A DNA stretch of 64,000 bases. It comes from Onchidella celtica. Lineage: Eukaryota > Mollusca > Gastropoda > Systellommatophora > Onchidiidae. The notes below the pieces were generated by a model. The model saw nothing but the letters and a program-made list of their open reading frames with translations, ran no database searches and had not been told where the DNA came from. Numbering within the stretch: the first letter of the stretch is position 1; each line of letters starts with the position of its first letter. The position numbers and the translations under genes are program-made. Shown in pieces: positions 23,062 to 32,690 of this stretch. The stretch covers positions 44,522,021-44,586,020 of the forward strand of contig OZ007569.1 of the NCBI GenBank assembly GCA_963931925.1, read 5' to 3'.

Positions 23062-24299
23062 GTCTCCCCTTGTCTGTCTCTGACTGTCTATCTGTCTGTC
23101 TGTCTGTCTCTCTCTCTCCCCCCGTCTCCCCCTTGTCACAAATCCCAGACTGGGAGATGTAATAAGTTATGACAGGACAACAATCACGAACGAACAAGTT
23201 TAACACTTAACAGAACAACCCATCAGACTCACACATTTATTAAACATAATTATACAGATAATAGCGCAATCACATACATTATATTATTGAAATTAACTGC
23301 CGTACAACGGCCTTATTCTCACATGCACTCTTCCTCGGATCCACAACCCGGTAGTTACTTCCTGAAGGCACTTCGGCCTCAGCCTCTCCCCTCAGGGTCT
23401 TAATAGCACATTAATAATTCACTGGCACCGCAGTCTCTCAATATCACCTTCCTATTGTCATACACCTTAGCATTCCACTAGCACCTCAGCAGGGCAATAG
23501 CACATTATCATTTCAATAGCCCATCAACATGGCAATAGTACATTATCACATTCACGCTCATATCTACGTCCCTGTCCGTGGCCAGACTGCCACGACTGTA
23601 TGTGCCTCTACTGTCCTGCACCGACAGCCTCACTCTTGGCCTATGTGTGGCCTCCGGCCCTATGCTGGCCTATCCCCTGTGCTCACCGAGGTGGCTCTTC
23701 GGCCCGTCCCCGACACCTACAAGAATAACATTACATTGGTATAATACCCTACCATTTCTATTCACTCCACCTCTCCTTACAACCCATGAAGCGTACACAC
23801 AATAGTTCACATTTCACTCACCAAACATCTTACGGTAACACACCTCCATCGGAGTACACAATACTCACTCGTGCTACAAATCCATGAACTCACTTTCATC
23901 TATCGCTCATGGCGCACATTGCTATACCCAATATCAAGGACTTCCACATTCCTCACATATACTTATTTACATCATGGTAATAGACGAATATAATATAATA
24001 CATCAATCATAATTATCAATCAACGTTCTACCTACCAGTCATCACTGGTAAAAACACTCTCATCCGTCTTCCGACTGCTCCCCTTATGTTCGCCCGCTGG
24101 GCTTTCTCTTGCGTCCGTTCAGTAGGACCTTCTAACTTGCAGTGATAGTAATACAGCGCTTTCGCCTCATTCAGACCCCCCACCACTCATAACAGCACGC
24201 TTTAACTTACTTGTCTACGTGCTTTAATTTTACTCTCCTCCTTTCCCCCCGTAATTATTAACTATCGCTCACTCCACTCGTGACACCCCTGTCTGTCTG

Positions 24300-24331
<32 letters not shown>

Positions 24332-24445
24332 CCCGTCTCCCCCTGTCCGTCTCTGACTGTCTGTCTGTTTCTCTCTCTCTCTCTCTCTTCCCGTCTCCCC
24401 CTGTCTGTCTCTTCTCTCCCCCCGTCTCCCCCTGTCTGTCTCTGA

Positions 24446-24476
<31 letters not shown>

Positions 24477-24501
24477 CCCATCTCCCCATGTCTGTCTCTG
24501 A

Positions 24502-24536
<35 letters not shown>

Positions 24537-24548
24537 CCCCGTCTCCCC

Positions 24549-24581
<33 letters not shown>

Positions 24582-24644
24582 CCTCTCTCTCTCTCTGTCT
24601 CTCTCTCCCCGTCTCCCCCTGTCTCTCTCTCTCTCTCTCTCTCT
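22992..24644. repeat. CT/CTGT microsatellite array, split by a solo LTR
   Basis: The two parts, 22992-23133 and 24286-24644, consist of CT runs alternating with a higher-order unit of about 60-80 bp (CCCCGTCTCCCCCTGTCTG, then TCTCTGACTGTCTGTCTG). The unit appears on both sides of the LTR, so the array was continuous before insertion. The RERE- and SLSL-rich frames across it are not genes. Confidence 0.92.
23134..24285 (-). mobile_element. Solo LTR, copy 1 (1152 bp) with CCCCT target duplication
   Basis: It matches the reverse complement of 30041-31245. Termini read TGTCACAA and TGTGACA-type (TG...CA), and CCCCT is repeated at 23129-23133 and 24286-24290. No internal retrotransposon DNA remains, as expected after LTR-LTR recombination. 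An AATAAA-type signal lies on the minus strand near 23250, agreeing with the orientation inferred from copy 2. Confidence 0.85.
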
Positions 24645-25122
24645 GCAGATCTCAGGGGCACCAGCACACTACCCACCCCTTGACTTTTCGTGTACGTTTC
24701 CCTCATTCCAGGGGCTGGCCGTACCGGTGAATGCAAAACTATTTATGACAGTAACTCCCATTGCAAAGACAGGAGACGATTTTTTTCATGACCCTCTCTA
24801 GTCGGTGATACTTTGCCAGCCCCAAGAGGAAATCCACCCACCAATTGTGAGTAGACGAAGACACTGAGCCTCCCCCCCCCCCCCCCCCAAACCAGAATGT
24901 CGGAGGTGGGATACCAAAGGGGCGAGGGGGAGAATGTTTGACAAACTCGGACGAATCCGACAAATATGGAACCAGCAGGCCACTGGAACAGTTAGTACAA
25001 TAACCCACAAATGAATGTTGGAGCGGACATAAAGAGCATTAAATGGGGATGCCCGATCTGCTTGGGTTCTCATTCCCATCAATCAATCAATCAATCGTTT
25101 TCGTCGCCATGACTGTCTTACC
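24645..25122. other. Intergenic, with a C-run and an ATCA tetranucleotide repeat
   Basis: No supported gene. It has a C run at about 24871-24888 and a short (ATCA)n tract at about 25078-25096. TTACC at 25118-25122 is the left target duplication of the LTR element. Confidence 0.5.
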
Positions 25123-25349
25123 TGTAGTTTCGTTTACTCACGTTTCTTGGAGATCTCTGCACCTCACCCCAGGGCCCTGGGTTTCTGTGTCTGATCATAA
25201 GATCCCCGCTCTGCTGTCTTGCTAAAATCCCTCTCTTCTTGGTCACGTGATCTCACGCCTGCCTATCTTGCCGGGCACGTGATTCTCATTCTTTTTCGCG
25301 TCGTGCACGATGCACGCTCAACCTTGTTCACCGTGAAAAACCAACTGCA
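25123..25349 (-). repeat. 3' LTR of the compact LTR element
   Basis: Direct repeat of 26643-26869. The last bases differ (GCA against ACA). A weak purine-rich tract (AGGGCGGCG on the minus strand) adjoins its inner edge as a possible polypurine tract. Confidence 0.9.
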
Positions 25350-25538
25350 CGCCGCCCTGATTTCAAGATCACTCAACATTCCCTAATCTCCAGATCTACA
25401 GTTTACTTAATACCACCACTGTCCATAGAATTCAATCGCAATAATCATCTCAACTTCAAAACCGGAACGTTAATAAAACTAACATCCGAACAAAACCCGG
25501 AGTCCATAACTCCAACATAGGGCTTACCACCGAATCAA

Positions 25539-25838
25539 TTAATAGAATAATCCAAGATAAAGGACAACGACTAAAAAACCCCCAAATTGAACTTTACGTC
25601 CGCTGACCAAAACACCAGCCAGCTTTTCAATTACGTCCATCCCAAGGACAAAATCAACACCACCAACAATATGATCCACCACAGACACACGAGTCGTCAC
25701 CCTTGAATCTCCACCTCTACTTTCTACTTGTGTAACACCTTTGCACTGTACGGTGCGACCGTCAAATGCTTGCATCGTGCTCTCCCCATCAATCAGTTGG
25801 CGACAAAACAGATTTGTTTCACTCTCCAGTGCGGCAGG
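25539..25838 (-). pseudogene. Retropepsin (aspartic protease) remnant of the compact LTR element
   Basis: The minus-strand frame contains VGGVDFVLGMDVIEKL, the C-terminal signature (ILGxD-like) of Ty3-type retropepsins, preceded by FDGRTVQCKG, typical of the flap region. Reading back in the same frame, a TGPA segment that could correspond to the active-site D-T-G follows directly after a stop codon, so the catalytic aspartate is not encoded. The protein also ends at 25539 without continuing into a reverse transcriptase. The gene is non-functional in this copy and catalytic function would have to come from another element. Confidence 0.7.
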
Positions 25839-25859
25839 TCCTGTTTACGTTGATCTCCA

Positions 25860-25928
25860 CACAGCCCACACAGTCCACACAGCCCACACAGTCCACACAG
25901 CCCACACAGCGCACACAGCCCCCACAGA
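25860..25928. repeat. Short tandem repeat, 9/18-bp unit (CACACAGCC / CACACAGTC)
   Basis: About seven alternating units lie between the gag stop and the protease remnant of the LTR element. They may mark the deletion or slippage that removed the gag-pol junction. Confidence 0.85.
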
Positions 25929-25938
25929 CCATACTTTG

Positions 25939-26619
25939 CTATACACCAGCCTGCTTCTCATAATTGCAATGATTTGCAATATGACCCTCTCTTCTACATC
26001 TGTAACAGTTAATTTTCTTTTCTGGGCAATTTCGAACCAAATGAGGCCCTCCACAACCGAAACACTTCATCGTATTTTGTCCTGGCCTCTGCACTTCCAT
26101 TCCTGTTGTTTGAACTGCTGCACTCATCTCAGACTTACCAGCTAAAATTCTTGCCCGTGTCAAAATTTTACTAACAGACATAATGTCTATGCCTTGGAGT
26201 TGTTGCAGTTCCATGCCGATAGACTCTGGTAAACCAGTCACAAATGCTAATTTCACAATTTCTTCCAGTCCAGCACCCACAAACCCACTCTCCCTGGCTA
26301 ACCGACGAAGTTCATTTGCAAAAACATCCACTGACTCTCCTCCCCACCGAACCGACTTTAATCGACTGAACGCGGCAAACTTGCCTATTGAGAATGCTGC
26401 CTTGAGATTTTTCTTTATCTTTTCAACATCTAATTTATCATTATCTGACATCTCCAAGTAGACTGCCAAGGCACCGTCTTCCAAATACAAAGGCAGAAAC
26501 TTTGCCAAATCTTTAACATTTGTAAGACTCGCCACTAGTTCCACCTTTTGAATCCACGCTGCGACATCTCCCGCACCTCTGAACGGCCTGATCATTTCAG
26601 ACACCTTAATCGAAGCCAT
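25939..26619 (-). CDS. Gag-like polyprotein of an LTR retrotransposon (intact frame)
   Basis: A 226-residue nucleocapsid-type protein that would package element RNA in cytoplasmic particles. The N-terminal two-thirds is an alpha-helical capsid-like region with IRPFRGAGDVAAWIQKVE near the start, resembling Ty3-type gag domains. The C-terminus carries two zinc knuckles: CFGCGGPHLVRNC (CX2CX3HX4C, one residue shorter than usual) and CYRCRREGHIANHC (canonical CX2CX4HX4C). It begins 23 bp inside the 5' LTR and ends in a stop before the tandem repeat and protease remnant. The open frame, in an element that has lost its polymerase, suggests either a recent copy or gag retained under selection. I cannot distinguish these from one copy. 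Confidence 0.85.
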   Translation of the reverse strand: MASIKVSEMIRPFRGAGDVAAWIQKVELVASLTNVKDLAKFLPLYLEDGALAVYLEMSDNDKLDVEKIKKNLKAAFSIGKFAAFSRLKSVRWGGESVDVFANELRRLARESGFVGAGLEEIVKLAFVTGLPESIGMELQQLQGIDIMSVSKILTRARILAGKSEMSAAVQTTGMEVQRPGQNTMKCFGCGGPHLVRNCPEKKINCYRCRREGHIANHCNYEKQAGV

Positions 26620-26642
26620 AGTTCAAGTTTGCCGAAATAGCT

Positions 26643-26869
26643 TGTAGTTTCGTTTACTCACGTTTCTTGGAGATCTCTGCACCTCACCCCAGGGCCCTGG
26701 GTTTCTGTGTCTGATCATAAGATCCCCGCTCTGCTGTCTTGCTAAAATCCCTCTCTTCTTGGTCACGTGATCTCACGCCTGCCTATCTTGCCGGGCACGT
26801 GATTCTCATTCTTTTTCGCGTCGTGCACGATGCACGCTCAACCTTGTTCACCGTGAAAAACCAACTACA
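26643..26869 (-). repeat. 5' LTR of the compact LTR element
   Basis: Direct repeat of 25123-25349, lying upstream of gag in element orientation. Confidence 0.9.
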
Positions 26870-26874
26870 TTACC

Positions 26875-28029
26875 CACCCAATTACAGGCATCAATCATTA
26901 CGAGACTCCAGTTGTACTGGTATGTGCGTTTTTTTCTTTTTTAGGGCCCATCAATTTTCTTCCTCTCCACAAGGTCTTAAGTATGACAATGAGTGTAAAA
27001 ATGATAAATACATTTAGATTAAATCTACCAAAACGGAAGGGCTTTACAGTTTAAAAGAATTGACAATGTTAGTTTATGGCCAAATTATTATGATCCATAT
27101 TTGTTAATATAGGTCAAATATAGGTGTTCAGTTGCCCAGGCAGCCTGCCGAGAGATTTTGCTTCGCCCGTACGGCACAATTATATAATATAGCATGGTGA
27201 GCAGCCTAGGCTACTGAACCCAATGCCTTGAGCCTAACCAGACTGACTGAAGGAAATTAATTGTGCAAAGTAATGAAGAAGCACCAAATTTCGCAGATAC
27301 AAATGTCGCTAAGAATAAATGCTGATATAGAATCATGTTAACAGATTTACTTACATGTGATTTTGAGGACCCTGAATATTTCCCATACAAACCTGTATTA
27401 AAAATTTTGAAAAATCAGGGGACATAACGGGGGAAATAGTGCCCTGGCTGTTATTCTAGTCACACATCTACAGGAATGTAAAAAAAAAAATTTTAAATGA
27501 TCAATACAAAAATATGTATTCTAGAGAAGATTGGCAGCGCTGTAAAGAATTTTTTTAAATGGTCAATTTTATTGTGAAATTGAGAAGGCAGTTTTGAACT
27601 CAGGGAGACCTGAAAACTGAGGCAGACACGCCGCCGGGCTGGCTTGCTCCGCCAGCAATCAGCCTGCCCGGCTGTCCGGCAGGCAGTTCCTGTGAACGCT
27701 GTGCCTGGCAGGCAATCGCAGGCTCCCGTGCAACTGAAGGCACACCTGAGTGACGAAAAAGTACGGAATAAATATGGCGAACTTTCACCTACTCTTGCTG
27801 TTGATTTTTGCTGTCAATAATATTATTTCTGGCCAGATTGACTTGATCTTTCATATCTGCGCTGAGATTGCTCACATTGAAGATGTACATTTTGTAAACT
27901 TAAACTTGTTTAATGTTCTGCAACAATAATTCAACAAAGTTTAGCTTTGAACGATAATTACAAAGTGCGTTGCATCTGTAATTAATGTCTATAAAAATTA
28001 CTGCCACAGTGATGTTGTCATTATGTTTG
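26875..28029. other. Intergenic, with a small GC-rich palindromic patch
   Basis: No gene seen. At 27620-27735 the composition jumps to GC-rich, with nested inverted repeats such as GCCTGCC...GGCAGGC at about 27662-27684. The minus-strand frame at 27600-27788 covers it but has no recognisable domain. Confidence 0.45.
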
Positions 28030-29600
28030 CGGTAAATCATAGTTCATTTAAATGAGAACAGGGTACTGGGATGTTATTTTCCCATTCCACTCCTTTGTTT
28101 AATTGGTATCATTTACATTTGTCTCCTTATAACGGCTCATTCAAAACCATGTTTGGTTGAATTGCAATTTAAGAAAGCAGAAATAATTTTGAGTTGACTT
28201 TCTCTGAAAGATTCGGGGGTATTGAGAAATATTCTGTCTAATCTTTATCTTGACAAAGCTATCAAATTACGCATTTTTGATAGAGGAACGTTGTTTTCAC
28301 AGCTAGGGGGGAATTTAGTGAATTAAGCAGAGAAAAAACTGCTCCGAAAGACATTTTTTTTATTTTAAAGTACTACTTCATAATTTTTGTTTTGCGTAGA
28401 ATTAATTTTATTGACTTACTGTTGTTTTACAAAATAACTATTACTGACCCAATCACTATGAATGCAAGTCACACCCCCCCCCCCCGGCCTATATGAATGG
28501 TATATCTACAAAGGTTGTGTTGGGCCAGGTCTATTCCGATAGTTCTATTTAGTGTAAGCAGAAGACACCAGAAAAGTTGAATCTTGGAGTCTCGTGGAAA
28601 TACGAAATATTCATTCATGAGGTAAAGACCAACAAAAATTAGATACGGGTTGAAATATTGATCTAGGAACTAAAGACATGCTCCGAGCACAGATCTGTAG
28701 GTAAATAAACTACTAAATAGAATGTAGAATAAGCAGGCAAAAAGGTCACAGATTTTAATATGAAAAAAAAAAAGGAATGGTTCTATTTCAGTTTTTCTGG
28801 TTCCATTTCAGTTTTAACGGGCGAAATCGGAAGTCAAATAGGAAAGGCTTGGATTTCATTCCAGCTTCAGATTAGTATAAACGCAACACGCATTCTCCTA
28901 ACTTCCTGTGCTAAAACGTCTAAACCCACCAGTGTAAACAGGCCTGAACGAATAGGGGAAAACCTGACAAAATTTTCAGCAAAATCCTTGTCCACCAGGG
29001 TGCGTTTGTGTGCCGGAAAGTTGAGGTGGGGATTGTGTAGGTGCAGCGATCATGGGAGATACTATCCGTGTAAAACCAGTTTAGTATGAGTTATGTTGAT
29101 ACCATTGACTTTTATGTTCAGCGTGAACTGAAAACTGCACGGAGACACAATGTTGGTGCTCAATAACTAGAAATGTGGTGATTGGTTAAAGGACATAACT
29201 ATGAAATATCTGATGTGTTCCTAGTAGGCCTAAGGAAGGAAAAATTATTGTTCTTATGGTAGCGTTCTTTCTCGGGATTGAAGATGTTTAAAATTTACGT
29301 TTCATTAAACACAAAGAGGTATCATATTCTAGGGCAACTAAACGCGTAGGTCTTTCATCACATCAATGAAAAAAGACAATCAGTTGAAAATTTCAACAAA
29401 TGTTTCAGTTTCTGTACTTAAAGTATCCGAATTATTCACTATTTCAGGGGAAATTAATATGAAATAACTGATGTGTCGCCAATAAGGAAAGAAGAATTAT
29501 TAAGTTTTTTCTTATCATATCATTCTTTCTCCGGTCACAGGAGGCTTAAAATTTAGCTTTCACTAAATAAAATGAATTATCATTATTCCAGTATAATTAA
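28030..29600 (+). repeat. Orphan copy of the subfamily A receptor 5' flank
   Basis: It aligns in the same orientation with the DNA upstream of receptor copies 3 and 4 (35760-36290 and 37945-39650). Shared landmarks are GAATTAAGCAGAGAAAA-like, CTACTTCA(A/T)A, GAACTAAAGACATGC, GGTAAATAAA and the repeated ATCATTCTTTCTCC...TTAAAATTT block at about 29230-29310 and 29490-29580. No receptor remains were recognised on its left side, where the gene would be expected. The 109-codon frame at 28760-29089 has no known domain. Confidence 0.6.
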
Positions 29601-29623
29601 CGAACAGCGCATAGTTTAAATTA

Positions 29624-29990
29624 TGATAATAATAATAATAATAAAGATCATTTATATTGCGCCTAATCTTATCAAAAAAAGAGAACGGCGCAAGAAAAGG
29701 CCCAGTGGTACTGAACCAACGGAGCACTCTTGTCATTTATGTGGAAGGGTCTGCAGGGCAAAAATAGGACTTATCAGTCACATGAGAAGCCATAAGTCAT
29801 GAAAGAACAGTCTTTCCATTCTGTCCTCTGTGTCCTTTAGTTCTCTTTATTGTCCATGTGTTGAAATTCTCAACAATTTCTGTTCTTTATTCCTCTGGTG
29901 TTGTTAAGGTCATCATCATACCTGATGGACGAACTATTATTATTATTATTATTATAATCCAAACGAGTTTGCTCTAGGCGCTTTACAGAA
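29624..29990. mobile_element. Nested non-LTR retrotransposon 3' ends with a zinc-finger C-terminus relic
   Basis: An AAT repeat with TTTATATTGCGCC (29624-29695) and an ATT repeat with GGCGCTTTACAG (29934-29990) resemble the tails of CR1/L2-like elements on the minus strand. Between them, on the plus strand, 29725-29802 encodes HSCHLCGRVCRAKIGL followed by HMRSHKS and a stop. This is a CX2CX12HX3H finger typical of the very end of some non-LTR endonuclease-RT proteins. The following CCTGATGGACGAAC and ATT repeat look like that element's 3' UTR and tail. Confidence 0.65.
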
Positions 29991-30040
29991 AGTCTTGTTC
30001 TCTCGATTTGCACCTCTCTCACTCTCTCTTACTTTCTCTC

Positions 30041-31245
30041 TGTCACAAGTGGAGTGAGCGCGATTAAAAGGATTGCGGTAAAGTGGGTATAGAGTTGTAA
30101 GATTAACTCACTGATAGTTGAAGCAGACAGTTAACTGGACAGCATGCAATGACATGAGCACAGTTTTGGAGTTATTGGGGTAACGTCTGTGTGATGAAAA
30201 GTCACTGCAAGCTGAGAAGTTCAAGAGAACAGACGTGTGAGAGGCAGTCGGGAGTTTTGATTTATTCCAGTGAAGACTGGTAGGTTGAATTATAAGGATT
30301 TGTAATTGTGATGATAAATCTACTATATTCTGATGATGATAATGATGCAAATAAGTTATATGCGAGGACTTAAGGAGTGTGCAAGTAATTCATTACTGTA
30401 TAAATAGATGTGAACAATGAGCGAGATACGTATGTTAGGAGCATGGATTCTTAGCATAGTCGGAGTGCTGTGTAATTCTGTGAGTGTGTGTTACAGTAGA
30501 GATGTGCGGCTGTGTAGTGTTTGCGTGAGTGTTGGCTGTGTAGTGTTTGCGTGAGTGTTGGCTGTGTGGTGGGTGAAATGTGGAATGTTGTGTGTACGCT
30601 TGATGGGTCGTAATGAGTGGTGAGTGTATAGTAAGTACATAGTATTATAGAGATGTGATGTTATTCTTTATAGGTGCCGGGTACAGGCTGTAAGCTGTAG
30701 CGGCCGTAACTGAAGTGACGGGGTCAGGCTGTGATGCCACCGTCAGGACCTAGAGGACATAGACAGGGCTGGGGATGTACGCCAGTATCTGGGTGCTTCC
30801 GCCAAGGGTAGCTGTGGCGTAAGGCCGACAGGCAGCACAGTATCAGTGGCAGTCTGATTCGGGGAATCGAGGCTGGCCCTATTTATGAGATATATGTATT
30901 AAGATATTGTACTGCAAGGTTTTATGAGATATATGTATTAAGATATTGTACTGCAAGGTTTTATGAGATATATGCATGAAGATATTGTACTGCAAGGTAG
31001 TGCAGATATTGATGTTAGGCTGAGGCCAAAGTTTCATATTTTAAAGTGAATATACTGTCGTGGAACTGGAAGTGGAATGAATGCTTGAGGGGAACGAGTA
31101 CTAGGTTGTACTTATTTTATTGTATTTATTAGTGTTGTAATAAATGTGTGAGCCTGTTTGACTATTTTGTTAATTGTTATACTTGTTTGTTTGTGATTGT
31201 CTAACTGTCACATTAAGGACATCTCCCAATCTGGGATTTGTTACA
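30041..31245 (+). mobile_element. Solo LTR, copy 2 (1205 bp) with CTCTC target duplication
   Basis: It starts TGTCACAAGTGG and ends GGGATTTGTTACA, flanked by CTCTC at 30036-30040 and 31246-31250. It is the inverted relative of 23134-24285. A TATAAATA box at 30399-30406 lies upstream of AATAAA at 31139-31144, which fits LTR promoter and polyadenylation order on the plus strand. It contains a 26-bp unit repeated twice (30509-30560) and a 39-bp unit repeated three times (30882-30998). No internal coding region remains. Confidence 0.85.
30882..30998 (+). repeat. Tandem repeat, 39 bp x 3, inside the solo LTR
   Basis: Three copies of a 39-bp unit starting TTTATGAGATATATG. The third has two substitutions. 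Confidence 0.95.
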
Positions 31246-31489
31246 CTCTCACTGTCTTTCTCTCACTCTCTATCTCAGAGCAAATTGTAACGCAGGCGCA
31301 GTTCACAACTCACAACAGTTCACAACTCACAACTTGTATTCTAAAGTACTATAATATTATTTGAATATATATTATATAATATTTATTTAATAATGAATTA
31401 TAAATTTTCGTTGGTGTATGGGGGGGGGGGGTGATAGGGATACATTTTAATCTATTAATTTAATTTCAATTTTGCCCGGGCAGCCGCCT
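31246..31489. other. CT-rich target array remnant and AT-rich spacer
   Basis: The CT-rich tract interrupted by the solo LTR continues to about 31278. A short GTTCACAACTCACAAC duplication (31301-31332) and a G run near 31421 follow. No gene seen. Confidence 0.5.
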
Positions 31490-31740
31490 GTTCGGCCTGC
31501 TCTTTACGATTTCCAACTGCCAAGGTATCTTTAACGTGCGCAACGTGCACACGGGCCCTCCGAATTTTTTCGTCCTTATCCGAGAAGACTAGGTACTCGA
31601 TCCTACCCCCCAATAGGATCAGGGACACAAAAATATGAGAAAAATCCCAGTTTCCAACATGCCTGCACAGCCCGGGTTTTCAACCCGGGACCCTTGACAT
31701 GAGAGGCGAGCACCTTGCCTCTAGACCACCTTGTCCCCAG
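31490..31740 (-). mobile_element. tRNA-derived SINE
   Basis: On the minus strand the head (about 31740-31665) has a tRNA-like layout: A box TGGTCTAGAGG, B box GGTTGAAAACC inside CCCGGG arms, spaced as in a tRNA. The body continues with CACGTTGCGCACGTTAAAGA and CTTGGCAGTTGG, a block I associate with conserved central domains of mollusc SINEs. It is a retroposon rather than a working tRNA, because the acceptor stem and anticodon arm do not pair well. Confidence 0.7.
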
Positions 31741-31980
31741 ACAAGGAAGTCTACTTATATGGGGGAGGAAGTAAATTCATAGAAGATTTCAACAAAGTTT
31801 CTGCAAATTAAAGTGTACGAATTCGTAATGGACATTTAATATTCTTTTGTCTTGACTGTTGACTTTACTATCAGTAACATAAACATCTTGTCTGTATGTG
31901 GAAGTGTATATCCCAAGTGGTTAATGTAATAAAAAGTAGTCAAAATAATGTTGTGCTGAAATCGGAGTTTAAAGACCTAT

Positions 31981-32084
31981 GGCCGGTTTCATGAAAAGCG
32001 CCCAAGGCAAAGTTTCCACCCAAATGTGGTGAAAACAGGCCCATGGGTACTTGACACGGCTGGGAACTTTTCATGAAACCGGCC
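31981..32084. mobile_element. 104-bp inverted-repeat MITE
   Basis: GGCCGGTTTCATGAAAAG at the left is the exact complement of CTTTTCATGAAACCGGCC at the right. The flanks do not give a clear target duplication, so the superfamily is uncertain. Confidence 0.75.
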
Positions 32085-32573
32085 ACTTGTGTTTTGTTTA
32101 TTATAATGTTAAATGTTCTTTTGCATAACCGAGGGTTGAGAACTGAATTGAATAAGAATTTGAGGTGATCTGTTTATGAGCGCTTTCAGACTTCGGCTTG
32201 ATCGTAGAAACAATAAAATGAATTATGTTGGACGTAGTTTCGTTCCAACTTCAGAAACAACGATAAAATTAAGAATAAATAAATAAATAAATCTATTGCT
32301 ATAAACAGACAAGTATGGACTGTGTTACGCCTAGGTGTCTCATATTTGCATCGATTCACTTGAAATTTTCAATACAGTTTGCTTTTAGACTGAAGATGAT
32401 TGTTTAAAAAATTTGGCAGTCCCACGCACGTGTTGAATACGACGCAGAAAAAAAGAAATAATTTTCACATAAGCTTACTTTGTCTTTCCGGTGACCCATG
32501 ATATAAAAATGAATACGATGCTCAGCGGGAATGGACAAGAAATGTACTGCCCTTTCCTTTACCCTCTACGCAG
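32085..32573. other. Intergenic, no gene seen
   Basis: AT-rich, nothing recognised. Confidence 0.4.
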
Positions 32574-32690
32574 AGGCTGACCTACATTTTTGGGACCCCG
32601 AACCTTGAACTGTTATGGGGCCTCTTCGTAACCAGCATCAATAGGACAACATCCAAAATTCACCCATAAAAAAAAAAAAAAGTTTCTTCC
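32574..32690 (+). repeat. Dispersed repeat fragment, inverted relative to 1-115
   Basis: Described at 1-115. It ends in an A-rich stretch (13 A at about 32669-32681), which could be a retroposon tail. Confidence 0.5.

Larger units (their letters stand above)
19170..23133 (+). repeat. Duplicated segment U1 (carries receptor 2)
   Basis: The upstream part (AGGAAAACAGCATTTCCCAA through TACCTGACCACTGGAAAGCC), the receptor gene, the downstream non-coding DNA and the terminal CT array all recur in the same order in U3 (from about 58500) and U2 (from about 50150). U1 lacks the Jockey-like relic found in U2 and U3 and carries a 79-bp palindromic insertion they lack. Boundaries are approximate. Confidence 0.8.
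25123..26869 (-). mobile_element. Compact LTR retrotransposon, gag plus damaged protease, no RT or integrase
   Basis: Two 227-bp direct repeats, 25123-25349 and 26643-26869, differ by very few bases. They begin TGTAGT and end ACTGCA or ACTACA. The flanking TTACC duplication (25118-25122, 26870-26874) is perfect, so the borders are firm. The internal 1.29 kb reads on the minus strand: gag, a stop, then a protease remnant. Reverse transcriptase, RNase H and integrase are missing. Gag starts only 23 bp after the 5' LTR, and no standard TGG primer-binding site is visible there. Near-identical LTRs indicate recent insertion, so the element must have moved with proteins supplied in trans. Confidence 0.9.

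Noticed and set aside
24262..24736. 155-codon arginine/glutamate-rich and serine/leucine-rich frames
   Set aside because: Artefacts of the CT/CTGT array with no flanking coding signal. The same applies to 22826-23206 and 54738-55148.
25860..25928. CRISPR-like array
   Set aside because: Units are 9 bp without unique spacers and lie inside a eukaryotic LTR element.
28760..29089. 109-codon plus-strand frame
   Set aside because: It lies in duplicated non-coding flank, starts in a poly-A run, and the sister flank shows no equivalent frame.
23134..31245. The two 1.2-kb inverted copies as ends of one 8-kb transposon
   Set aside because: Each copy has its own 5-bp target duplication and TG...CA ends, so they are independent solo LTR insertions.
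31665..31740. tRNA gene on the minus strand
   Set aside because: A and B boxes are present but acceptor and anticodon arms do not pair well, and a SINE body follows. Called as a SINE head instead.
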